Source: Lineus longissimus
Lineage: Eukaryota > Nemertea > Pilidiophora > Heteronemertea > Lineidae
Direction: 5' to 3'
NCBI RefSeq assembly: GCF_910592395.1
Contig: NC_088318.1
Location: forward strand, 186,001-250,000
Length of the DNA: 64,000 nucleotides
Shown here: one piece after another, positions 36,510 through 47,570 of the stretch
Layout of the letters: every line of letters starts with the position of its first letter
Position numbering within the stretch: the first letter of the stretch is position 1
Notes under the pieces: generated by a model
Databases searched by the model: none
Told to the model about the DNA's origin: nothing
What the model saw: only the letters and a program-made list of their open reading frames with translations
Translations under genes and position numbers: made by a program

Positions 36510-39500
36510 TCACATCACTGTGTCTATCTCTACGACATTGGTGAAGGCAGGATTATCGGCCCCTTCCTCTTCCTCGGGCTTCCTCTTCGACCTCCTGCAC
36601 TGATCACAACAGCCACATCTCATCTTGAATGGAGGACAGAAAGGCAGGAAAGAGAAACAACGCACCCGCCGGATGCATATCGAGCACTTCGGGATTTCGT
36701 AACAGAGGTAAGCCTTGGTGTCGATCTCGCCGCTCGGTGTCGAGTGTTGTTTTTTCCAGGCTTTCAAGCCTCTCTCCTCAGACGTCCCTTAAAGTAATAT
36801 CACATGAGGTAAGAAATAAATCATCATGGCGATGGCCGATATATGGTAACTTATCACGTGACTTGGTTTGATCAAGTTGCTTCCTCTGTCTCCGTTTATC
36901 TCACAGTCATTACCTCACACAGAGGACGTGGACGAGTTCATCTTCACCCAGAAAAAGACATAACCACCATGGCCACTTATTTACCTGGAATAGTGTTGTC
37001 AAGGAAGGCTGCCACCACTCCTCCTAGGAACATGCTGGTCGTCATGAGAACATTCAGGATTTGGTTCAGCTCGAAAACCCCTGCCGATAACAATAACAGT
37101 ACAGGTTATTGAAGACAAAATATTACTGTGCAAGGTTGTCAGTGCCCATACTTTGGTAACATCTGATCCGTGGACAATGGGCAAATTATGCTGTGATTGG
37201 CCCAAAAGCATTTCGTCATCCCGGAATCGTTTGGTTGATGTAAAAAAGAAACTTGGTAGCGTTCACTTATTCGATCTTCGATTAGAAAGAGTTGGCCGGG
37301 AAGGATTCGAACCCCTGACCTTAGGGTTCTCCGTCAGGATTCCAGCATTCTAGCCAGTTCACATCTGTTCTCATCTTACCAGTCTCAATGATCCCGGGAT
37401 TTGCTGTCAGCCATCTTGGAATACTCAAGCCGGTTAAGAGGGAGAAACCCAAAATAAAGACATTCCGGGAAACGTTCATATTCACATAGGAAAGGTTGGA
37501 GAGACCAACACCCACGATCATACCTGCAAAGAAACAGTCCCTCTTCATGGTCCAATATGGCCACCAGAATTGGTGGCCATTTTGAATTTCATTTCAGCGC
37601 ACACATATGTCAGTCAAAGTGGGGAAGTCTATGTCTCGGCAGCCGCATGGTTCCTTCACTTGTCGGGATCGGAGGCTATACCGGTCGGTAGTAGCAGCAC
37701 CGTCGAGGTAATGAACCAATATTGTGGAGACCATGCGAGACAATTCATGGGGTTTACACTTTGCATATCGGTGGAACATGGTCGGATTGCATATACATGT
37801 AGCTTGTCAGGTGGTTTTTGGAACATATTCAAATAGGGGCGTTTCTAAGCCTTACCGAAGGAGACGAAGAACAGTCCTCCTGTGATTGGATCAGGCATAC
37901 AGACAAACAAAGCACCGAACTTGCCCACGAGGCTAAACAGGATGATGATGAGAGCGCCCACTACTACCACCATGCGACTCCCCACCTAGAAGGAAAACAG
38001 TGCGATTAAGATTACATGTACTACCATCATTATCATACTAGCAGTGATTATCCGTGAGCAGACAACTTTAATCATTGATCATGGATTTCAAGAGATTTCT
38101 TTCAGGGGAGGAAGAAGGCTGTATGGTCTTCACTCCGGACGCAGATGACGTGCCTCGTCCTGTCACCCGTAAGGAGATCCAAAATAGGATGACTAAATGG
38201 ACTACCCCTAGAGATCAATTCTACATGGTCATCAACCCCACTCGGTCAAAGTCGGGATGGAGGAGGATGTGCCTTCGTCTTTGATGCAGCAAAACACCTA
38301 CCCTCGTGAGACCAATGGCTCCGACGTTTTCACTATAGGATGTGACAGCATTGCCAGTTCCTATCAGACCAGCCCATAAACATCCAAGGCCTTCCATACC
38401 GATGCCTGAAAAACAAGAACAATCGCCATAGTGACAATATTATGGGTCGCCCTTGTAACCCCGATCCTATATGTAGAGAGTTCGTGTTGGAGGAGATGGA
38501 CGACAAGAACCAAGCATGCCGTCTGTTCCATCCACTCTGACTTGGCGCCACAACAAGGTATCAAGTCACGTGAATCCATGGCGTAATTGAGGTCAAGGTT
38601 AAATACACTCCGGACGAAGTGGATCGGCCTCGTCTTTTTCCATGGAAGACTACATTTAGGGCAAATTATGGCTTGCCTCGGGGTCCAGAGTTCATGGGCT
38701 TGCAAGATTCGGCCTTGAGACATCACAATACAACTGAGCTGTCATTTCCAAACGTGCGCTTACCTCGATTGATAGCGTGTACGGGAGGTGGAGGCGCGCC
38801 GGACACCCTGGCGCATGCGTAGTAGTCTCCCACAGATTCTATAATTCCCGCCAAGACACCTGCCAACATGCCGAAGACGGATGATGCGCTCACTGTTGGT
38901 GTGCCCCATTGCACTGGAAAATACAAAGAGTCAGCCTGCTATTGCTGAACTGCGACAAGCCAGGACCTATTAGGTGAAAAGGGCCCCAGACGACTGAAAA
39001 CCAGGTTGTTTGTGAGACTGTGGGGCCTTCTGTTTCTATAGCTATCCATCTCAGAATAATTGGGTGGACTTTTTACAGGGGGAACAAAAATACTGTTCCC
39101 GGCATTTCATTCGTTCGGGTTGTACTCGAGTGGACACACTCCAATGTCACATGCGCGGAACAACTATTTCTTGCGGATCATTCGTGGGTGACTTACACGG
39201 TCGCGGAAACCTGAACCACTGCGCGTCCGTCAAAACCCTTGTGCGGATGTCTGTCCTAGCTTTGTAGCCCACGGCATTGCAGTCGGTCGGGAAGACATCG
39301 GTGATGGTGAGAACGTAACACAGCAGCCACGCTAATCCTACACTCAGCACAACCTGTGGAAGAGATTAGAACTATTTGTCACACAATTGACATGGGGTGC
39401 ACAATCTATAATAACGCCAGTTTGTATACTAGTTGCATAGTAGTAAGTGTCTGAATCTCTCAATTTTTCTAAACCTCTCTAATGAGTGTTTTGCAGTTTG

Positions 39501-42500
39501 CACTGAGTTGCCCTACCATTCCCAAGCCTTGCTCCCAGAACCTCAGAACCATGTAAGGAGTTTTTCACCAAAATACCAACAAAGACTGTCACAGCGGTCG
39601 CCTGTTGGTGGGTTTCTTCGCTGTCGTGAAAATATCTGAATGCTGCGATCTCAGTCGACAGTCGAAACGGCCCTTGATTGGTTTTACAGTATTGGCATTG
39701 TTTGGTCACCTGTGACAGAACACGTGTGTCAGTGTCTCTCAGTACATCGTCAGCAGTTAGCAGTAGCTTTAGAACTGTTATCATAGGCTGACCTGCATGA
39801 GAACTCACCGGAAAGAGCTGGAAGAGTCGGTAACTGACCCTCCGACATCCGCCCTTACGGGTCCAACCCAAACAGGGCACCTCGATTTTGGCCAGATACT
39901 GTGAAAATAACACAACCAGCCCAACCACACTGAAACAAAATACCGTAGAATACAGGTGTAGCAGTTGGAAATGTCCCATAGATAGAATTTCCGGTAAACA
40001 AAACATTCTTTAATGTGCTTTTAATCTGAGCAATTGCCAATCGATCATTATATAGATCTACATACCATAATTCGTCAGAAGTACGACAGTGACGGACACT
40101 TTTCGAGGGGGACATTTTCTACTTCTACACCGGTGGCCTGGACTCTGTCCTGTCCTCACGAGATTTAAGCGTGGGGCGTTCCCTCTTTTTTTTTAAATGT
40201 CAACCGGGGCAGATTCTGAGTTATGCGTTCTCAATCATAGATTTCTCTCAATCTGTCTTGCAAAGACATTCCATGATTAAGCTATGATTTCCATGTGTCC
40301 CAAATTGATCTTCTGATAACAAAGTCACAAGCATAATGCAGGGAGAAGTTCACCAGGCTGTCACCCGGGCATGGCCATTCAACCTCAATAATTATACACC
40401 TCAATCGCGCGAGGTCACCTGAGCCCAAATCAAACCATAGGCCTAATCCTCCGTATCCCTCTCAAGAACAATGCCATGATTACTCTAACTCACATGGTTA
40501 CCTCCTCAAGAGTGAATAATGGCCCCCTTAATAAAAGCCTAACGTAATTATACGCTCTTCGTTGAATTAAAAAGGGACAAAATAAGGCCCTAATACTTTT
40601 GTATACTTAGATTTCGACCCTTCATTGAAGTATTATGACACCAGTTGTAGACTACATGTCGGTGTCCTCCGTGGTGTTGGACATGAACAACTGGTCGTGC
40701 CCTCTCATGATTTCAGCGCGACCATGGGGACTGTCCTTACCACTCTCCGGCGCTGCAGAGGATGTTACGGGGCTAATGATGATGTACCTCTGTGCAAGGA
40801 CACGGAACTATCTGTCTCGGGATTGAACATGGATATCCAGAATACCACAGGTAAGCAGGTCCTCCTGACTAAGCATATATCGCCGTGAGGGTGTCCAGCC
40901 ATAACAAAGATGCTGAGTGTGTTTGTCTGCAGAGTCAGAAAAGCCAAGTCGTTCTCGACTATGTGTGGTGATTGACAGATTCAGACCCTCAAACCTCTGT
41001 CTGATATAAATTAGCCGTACCAATGGCCACATTCTGGTGTAGCGAATGGAATAGCCTAGTGTCTCCTATTTCTTGGACTGCCCGTGGCAGGGGACAGACG
41101 CACCAGTGAATCGGCCTGAGTTAGGGTGGGTTCAAAGTAATTTTTACTAAAAATCATGACACCGTTTTCTTGCAGTGGACAACAGCGAATTGCAAGAGAG
41201 GCCACATTCTGGGGATATTTCAGTAAAGTCAACCGGCAAACCTCACGCTGCATCACGCGCGCCATCTATTGAGGAAAACGATGTCTTCAGCGATGAAGTT
41301 CATAGTCATGTCGTCTCACAAACGTCGTCAGGAAGGACAAACATTACGAAGTTAGGTGGCGAAACCAGCAACACCTACATTGCCGAGGTGCACTCGCCAA
41401 TTTCTCCTCAAGGAGAGACAAAAACCACCTTATGTGTTCCAGAAAAAAAGCGCGAAAACAGAGTCAGCACGGAAAGCATCGAAAGAGTTCGGACAATGTC
41501 GGGAAATTTCAGCTTCGGCAGAACTCGGCTAACTTCGTCAACGACTTCGGAACTATACGTGCCTGAATTCAACGTTGATACGTACGAGGAGTTTGAAAAT
41601 CCGTTTTATGAGTTTCTGGACGGAAGTGATGACACGCGCAGTCCCGGCGACGTCAAGTCTCACGAGGGCGACTCGGGTTTCTTCACAGAAATCAATCTGA
41701 CATGATACACTGCGCGTGCGTTGCCCTAAAACCAGAGCGGGCGACGCTTGGGTGGAAATATTGCAGTGTGCGTTCTTGGATGTGACTAAGAAAGCGTGGT
41801 GACTACCGAATCAACAGACCCGAAGCATCAGCTCAGTCCCCACCAACACATAATCTAGTCATGGACCAAAGACTGACCGACTGCATGACTGCGCATGAGC
41901 TATCTAGTAGTTCAGTATTTGATTTTGCGATAAAACTGTGCGCTGTGAAACAGTTGAGACGCCTATCGGTGATATCGTGCAATTCAATTTGGCCTACCTG
42001 AGTCCTACCAATAATTGTGGTCTCCAACTTACGTCATAGCAATGCCCCAGTGCCCGGATGAGAAGTCTGAGGCCACCGTCAAACAGCGATAACCCCACCA
42101 GGGTGATTACGACAGTGACCACCAGGGGGCTGATGAACCTGAGGATGAGACCGAACAAGCCAGTGAAGCCGATCACTATTTGGAAGAGAGAGGAGACGAT
42201 GACGGCTCCCTGGATCTGAAACAAAATCAATCATATTAGGAAAACACCATAGGTAGTTCCCTGTTCGCCACCATGCGCCGCCACGTCTTGTAGCATCACA
42301 ACAGCCATGGTCCTATTTGGCGAAGTGACGGCCCAGCTGGAAGCAACATTTAAATGATAAACCAACAACACGTCTCCTACCCAACTTGTCCCCGGCTTTT
42401 AAGTTTTAGACGCATATATAAGTTTCACAGGTACCTGATGTTGCCGGAGGGCTCAAGGGTGAGTCCAGGGCTCTTCCAACTTTTCAAGGTCTTAAAGCAT

Positions 42501-45130
42501 GGTGAATACCAATAAATGATATAATATTGACATGCATGAAGGAATAAATTCAAAAGTTACATAACATTTTGCGTCCAATTTTGTTTGTTAGTCGCTGCGC
42601 ATATACATCTAGATGTCATGATCTGCATGAAGTGAGCTCGCATTAGCAAGTACCAGCAGTGTATGACCGGCCATACACTGCTGCAAATACATGTACCCAA
42701 AAGCCAGGTGAAACCTTAACGCGTTATTCATTTATGGTATGATGAAGAAGGATAGCGAAAGTGCATCACATCAGAAACCTGCGGATAGCAAAGTGATGAT
42801 TTTAGACCGGATGTATAGGTGGTGTATAAAGTTCGACATGATGAATTATATGGAAGTTCTCCAACTATAGTTTAGAGCAGTTTTCATCCGCTCTAACAAT
42901 AACAAACTACCAGCTTCAAAAGAGTGACACCATGAAGAGTAATCACCAAACCGGAAGTGATGCATCTCATCCGCTACCCTCCTTGCGGTTCGAGCCTAAG
43001 AATGGTTACCTCTCTCATCCTAACCTGCCAAACCTCGCGATCAAAGGTGACGTTTTCGGTGCTGTTTCTCATGAGAACAGCGGTACAATTGGTCTCTAGG
43101 ATTAAAGGGATAAGACAGTTAAACAGCATGCAAAGTTGGAACAGAAAACGGGCATCCAACTTCCCTTTAAATGGGCTGTAACGCGCTGGCGAGCACTAAC
43201 GTTTCACATCGGATGACTTTCAATGCCAATATCAATTCAAGACCAAGATGCAAACGGTTTGACAAAGATTACTGATACAGCTAGCCCACAGACAGACTAC
43301 TGATACAGCTAGCCCACAGACAGACTACTGATACAGCTAGCCCACAGACAGACTACTGATACAGCTAGCCCACAGACAGACTACTGATACAGCTAGCCCA
43401 CAGACAGACTACTGATACAGCTAGCCCACAGACAGACTACTGATACAGCTAGCCCACAGACAGACTACTGATACAGCTAGCCCACAGACAGACTACTGAT
43501 ACAGCTAGCCCACAGACAGACTACTGATACAGCTAGCCCACAGACAGACTACTGATACAGCTAGCCCACAGACAGACTCCTTTTTTTCTCAATTCAAATA
43601 CGGTCTCTCTTTTCAGACGGTCTCACAATTCAAAAACGGTCTCTCAATTCAAAGACGGTCTCTCTTTTCAGACGGTCTCACAATTCAAAAACGGTCTCTC
43701 AATTCAAAGACGGTCTCAATCTCATTTGAGACGGTCTCTCATTAAAAGGGCAATCTTCCATATCTTTGAAAGAACGCTTGCAGGTGATCTGGTGAACGCT
43801 TACCTGGTACCTCTGGACACTTCCATTTTTCCAAGGAGAGAATGGCGAAAGTGGGGACGAGGTAACTGAAGGTTCCGCCCTGGACGATGGGTAATCTGTA
43901 AGAGGTGATGCTTTTAGCGACATCGTTTTAATTACCTAATTAAAGGATCAGGGGATAACTCGAGGTACATGCTCATGTACATTGTAACTCCTTGTCACCC
44001 TGGTGTGCCAGGGTTGGTAAGACCTAGTGATACTGAGTCCATGCAAATAAATTGGTCCATCATCGTATGACGTGGTCTCTCTCGTGAACAAGCATTGACA
44101 ATATAGGAGGACAATCTACTGAAGACTTAATTTACTGTTACACCAATGTACCTTGTTCCGAACTGAGACTGCCACAGTGTGGTGAGGCCGGATGCGAAGA
44201 ATGCCGTGTTGAGTATCTCACTTTTCGAGAGGACATCATCCCCGACACATATCCACGTGGTGACGAGGACGGGCACAAGATAGTTGGAACCAAACATGGT
44301 CAGGTAATGCTGCAAAGAAAGTCTCTGGTTAGTGCAAGCTCAAGTTGCAAAATGGCCGCAGACCTAGTTAAGTAGTAGATGCAAAACGGAGGCCAATGAT
44401 CCACTGCTCTCCGTCCTCCCTTTGGTCTGAAACGGAGAGACCTAGTAAATGCAAAACAGAGGCCAATGACTGCTCTCCGTCCTCTCTTTGGTTCGAAACG
44501 GAGGCCAAAGACCTAGTTGTAGATACAAATGGAGGCCACGGAGTGTTCTACGTTAGGCCTGAAACGGAGACCAGATACCAATTTTTAAGCTGCACGTAGA
44601 TGTCCAGTGTGAAAGAGCAATCCCAGACGTGAGGGAAAGCCGTTAAGGACCAGATCTAGCTAGATAGGGCTCTCATTACCTGTTTACCTGAAATCCGAAT
44701 AGGATGCACATATACCAGGGTGGTATCTCGTTAATGGTGAAATAGGCAAGACCTTCCTTGTCTCGCTGGAGCCTCTTCTCCTTCTCTCCCATCTCAACAT
44801 CATCAGCTGTCGTCTGCTCAAAGGAAAGATGAGAAATATGCTAAAACTATGTCGCCAAAGAGGGGTTTTCTTTCAAATTTGATCAGGACTTTGTAACAGG
44901 GTCGTTTACTCGGTACCAAACCATACCAGACCAGTCTATTATATCGCTCACGAAGTCAGAAATGACGTCATAGGTATGTACATCGAGCCATACCAGAGAC
45001 CAGACCATGCAGATCACATCCGGGTCTAGAACAGTTTGATCCCTTGGGCTTCAAGCAAGATATGAAGTCAGAGGTTACGTACGGTGTCCTCTTCGCCATC
45101 TCCTTCTCCAGCTCGCCGTCTTTTGCCCAT
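36510..45130 (-). CDS. SLC23: SLC23 nucleobase-ascorbate transporter, 14 exons, about 635 aa
   Basis: This is a multi-pass membrane symporter of the NAT/SLC23 family. Exons (high to low): 45130-45083, 44813-44688, 44309-44152, 43895-43804, 43095-43010, 42215-41998, 39929-39809, 39353-39197, 38913-38764, 38405-38302, 37985-37856, 37523-37380, 37080-36985, 36787-36510. Landmarks are [70 protein letters not shown], the NAT motif [26 protein letters not shown] and SEERGLKAW, then a Cys-rich cytoplasmic tail. The animal vitamin C transporters have P at the first motif position; E here hints at a nucleobase substrate. The 42215 exon closes phase only with the donor at 41997, giving about 12 residues more than the human alignment; a donor at 42032 fits length but not phase. 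The frame is open upstream of Met45130 to an acceptor at 45282, so an extra 5' exon (perhaps 45490-45475) is possible. Confidence 0.93.
37290..37360 (-). mobile_element. tRNA-like sequence, probable SINE head
   Basis: On the minus strand there is a perfect RNA polymerase III B box, GGTTCGAATCC (plus 37303-37313), and an A-box-like TGGCTAGAATGCTGG (plus 37342-37356) about 28 bp before it. The 64-nt span is too short and its arms pair too poorly for a working tRNA. It sits about 20 bp from the SLC23 donor at 37379. Confidence 0.5.
40651..41705 (+). CDS. unrecognised two-exon gene nested in an SLC23 intron
   Basis: A 176-codon open frame (41176-41705, stop 41703-41705) begins at a good acceptor (TTTTCTTGCAG). 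A preceding exon ending at 40850 before GTAAGC joins it in phase ([12 protein letters not shown]). The upstream limit is unsure; an acceptor-like TTGTAG ends at 40650 and an in-frame Met lies at 40723. The product is hydrophilic and Ser/Thr-rich, with no membrane segment. It has an acidic-aromatic tail including [20 protein letters not shown] and ends [11 protein letters not shown] do not recognise a family. It lies on the strand opposite SLC23, inside the intron between 41998 and 39929, so it would be a nested antisense gene. More 5' exons are possible. Confidence 0.45.
43275..43578. repeat. 28-bp tandem repeat, about 11 copies
   Basis: Unit gatacagctagcccacagac plus eight bases; near-perfect, in an SLC23 intron. 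Confidence 0.96.
43590..43740. repeat. short interleaved repeat with acggtctc core
   Basis: acggtctc recurs every 15-20 bp with alternating spacers (tcaattcaaag, ttttcag). It adjoins the 28-bp array and stops next to the SLC23 exon at 43804. Confidence 0.85.
44380..44580. repeat. degenerate repeat of about 75 bp, 2-3 copies
   Basis: Blocks with gaggccaatga, ctgctctccgtcctc and gaaacggag-gacctagt recur in an SLC23 intron with clear divergence. Confidence 0.65.
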
Positions 45131-45281
45131 CTCGCACAGGTCAGAGTGCGCCGCGGTTTCCGACTTGAATTCTTCACCACATGACGAACCCAAGAAACTG
45201 CAGTCAAAGCTTTTACCAGTGAATGTTTGGAGATGTGATAGATCAGCTGAATTCAGGCCGAGGCGAACTCCCTCAATGATC

Positions 45282-46523
45282 TGACAAGAAAGATGATATA
45301 TCGATCATAATAGAAGTTATTTGAACCATGACTTGAACCATCAAACGAGTCAAAGGGCTTTAACGAGGACTAACTTTCTATGCACTGATAATCAATGAAC
45401 TGAGATTATCGGATATTTGACCGTGAACCCGGAATAATGGGTTTCTTAGATTCTTAGAGTGTATATATGATTTACCCGGCCAATAAACATTAGAATCCCC
45501 AGACAATGCATTCTTCATCCTTTATTGAGAGATAAGGCCGAACCACCACGTCCAGAGTGTAATGACCATCTGCAGACGGGCGAGTTTTGATATGCGGTGA
45601 GTGCAAGGAAAGGACCCGGGGCACTCAAAATCCGATTTAAATTGAATATAGGTCTTACCACGATAAGAAGACAGCAAGCAAAAAAGGAATTTACGGGAAT
45701 TTTGGGTTGTTGTTTTTTTAAAAGCTGCCATGTCATCGTAACTCCTAGCCTTATCAAATATGGTTAATTTCTCTTTCTCTAAGCCTCGCCAAATGGTACT
45801 TTGCAATAAATGATGAAATACGAACATTCTTGACAATTGACTAAAAGAAGCTTACTTCATGTTCAGTCTATTTTAGGAGTAGAAACGGTCATATTGCACC
45901 GCATCCTGTTTCCGAATCGCCCCAAGCTCTCCCGTTTTAAAACGGACAAATTCAGCTAACATGCCCCTGGCGACTGTTATTTTTATTCGATGAAATTACT
46001 GATATGCATTCGTCAGTCCTTTGATGAGATGGCAGTTTTGAAAGTTAGCTGGCATGTCGAAACCTCACAACCTGAAAGACGGTGGTCGTCATGCCATCAA
46101 ACCACGTGAAGAAGGGTGCAGCAGAGTAACTTGGAGGTGAAAGGGTGACCTGATCAATGTCACTTTAGCCCAGCGAGGAATATTGACCGCATCCGTTTCT
46201 TAGCTTTGCCAACACGACAAAACAAATGTTGGATGTGACGCGGCGGCAGACTCAACGCAGGACATGTCCTCTTCGGACTGGTTCATTGAGATTTCTCGCC
46301 GTATTAGCGCCGATTTCTCATAGGCAATGAACCAATATCCTTGCGGACTATTTTGAAACGACTTCCTGCAGACTTCTTTGGTACCACTTCTTTGGAGTTC
46401 ATCGTATTGTAGTGCTCCTCACCTTCGCTGTACGATCTTCTTGACCGGTGGGCCTCCGCTCACAAAATGTAGCATGAATAATTATCTCTCCGATCTTACG
46501 CCGGCTTCGGTTTACCAATCTTA
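45282..46523. other. head-to-head spacer between SLC23 and GPCR genes
   Basis: I see no firm exon. A minus-strand ATG at 45490 followed by five codons and a donor (GTAAAT at 45474) would join in phase to the open frame before Met45130; this is a weak candidate for the true SLC23 first exon. Confidence 0.4.
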
Positions 46524-47570
46524 ATGGCCTTTCCAGTACCAGGAGTCCTGATATTTGCAGTTTGCATTTTACGTTCGATGGCCAATGTTGTGACAGGCAC
46601 AACAGAAGAAGAAGTATCTGATTTTGCATCTAAGCTCTTCGGTGCCATCCTGCTGACTGTCAACCTCATCTTGCCTCCTGGGATCATAGCATTCGGCCTG
46701 CTCGGCAACCTGTTGGCTTTCTTTGTCCTCCGCCAGCCGCAATACGCCCAGCAGACGACCTGTTTCTACATGAGGATGTTGTCCCTTTTTGACAACTCGT
46801 GCCTGCTCACGCACGTGCTGCTGCGCACGATCATCAACTACCATGGTGACGCCATGTTTTGGAGGACCGCTGGGCCAATCATGTGTCCCGCTATCACTAT
46901 CGCATTTAGCTCTTACGGCCTCTCAAATTGGACCATTGCCGCCATGACCCTAGACAGATTCCTTGCCGTAAGATTCCCACTAAAGGCTGCATCCCTCTGT
47001 ACCCTGAGGCGCTGCAGAATCACCACCATTTCTATTTTCATCTTCTGCGCGTGCATCTCGGTTCCGTTTGGATTCCGTGGCGTCAATCCGTCAGCAATCG
47101 TCCTCAAAGACGTCTGCCAGTTTAATCCAGATATTTTCCCGCCAAATTTCCAAAGTAAATTCCTACAGGCACATAAATTCTGTATTTTTTCCGCTCCGTT
47201 TGTAATAGTATTGGTACTAAATGTTCTCATTATAATATCGCTGAAACTCCGGCATTCGAAGACAATTCGCGCAACCAAGGACGCGTCGCGGAAAGACGGT
47301 CATGTGACCGTCCTGTTGCTACTGGTGACAGCTGTGTTTCTCGTGACTAATATTCCCGTTACCGTGGATACCTGGATCTGGGGACACGTCCTGTCCAATT
47401 TGAACATGACCCCAAGAATCAGTATAATCAGGAAAGTCGCCTATGAGTGTTTGACGTTCGTCCTCTTCTTTAGCCCCGCTGTCAATTTTTACACCTACTG
47501 TTTGGGATGTAAGAAGTTCCGTCACGATGTTCTATTGATGATCCGTAAATGTCTTCGAATCGGTCATTGA
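46524..47570 (+). CDS. rhodopsin-class G-protein-coupled receptor, intronless, 348 aa
   Basis: This is a seven-helix receptor in one exon. TM1 holds GLLGNLLAFFVL (the class A G-N). TM2 is around MRMLSLFDNSCLLTHV. A Cys begins TM3, which ends LDRFLAVRFPLK (DRF in place of DRY). ECL2 has the partner Cys in KDVCQFNP. TM5 is FVIVLVLNVLIIISL and TM6 is VLLLLVTAVFLVTNIPVTV. TM7 ends SPAVNFYTYCLGCKKFR, so the usual NPxxY reads NFYTY. A short helix 8 with cysteines follows. Start at 46524 gives a hydrophobic N-terminus; a second Met (MANVV, 46578) is an alternative. The overall look is of invertebrate peptide receptors of the FMRFamide/TRH-receptor type, but the ligand cannot be told. It sits head-to-head with SLC23. 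Confidence 0.88.
   Translation: MAFPVPGVLIFAVCILRSMANVVTGTTEEEVSDFASKLFGAILLTVNLILPPGIIAFGLLGNLLAFFVLRQPQYAQQTTCFYMRMLSLFDNSCLLTHVLLRTIINYHGDAMFWRTAGPIMCPAITIAFSSYGLSNWTIAAMTLDRFLAVRFPLKAASLCTLRRCRITTISIFIFCACISVPFGFRGVNPSAIVLKDVCQFNPDIFPPNFQSKFLQAHKFCIFSAPFVIVLVLNVLIIISLKLRHSKTIRATKDASRKDGHVTVLLLLVTAVFLVTNIPVTVDTWIWGHVLSNLNMTPRISIIRKVAYECLTFVLFFSPAVNFYTYCLGCKKFRHDVLLMIRKCLRIGH

Noticed and set aside
37290-37360. Functional tRNA gene
   Set aside because: Only about 64 nt with weak acceptor and T-stem pairing and no clear anticodon arm; better read as a SINE head.
39479-40006. 175-codon minus-strand frame
   Set aside because: It is the SLC23 exon 39929-39809 with intron on both sides; only that part is supported.
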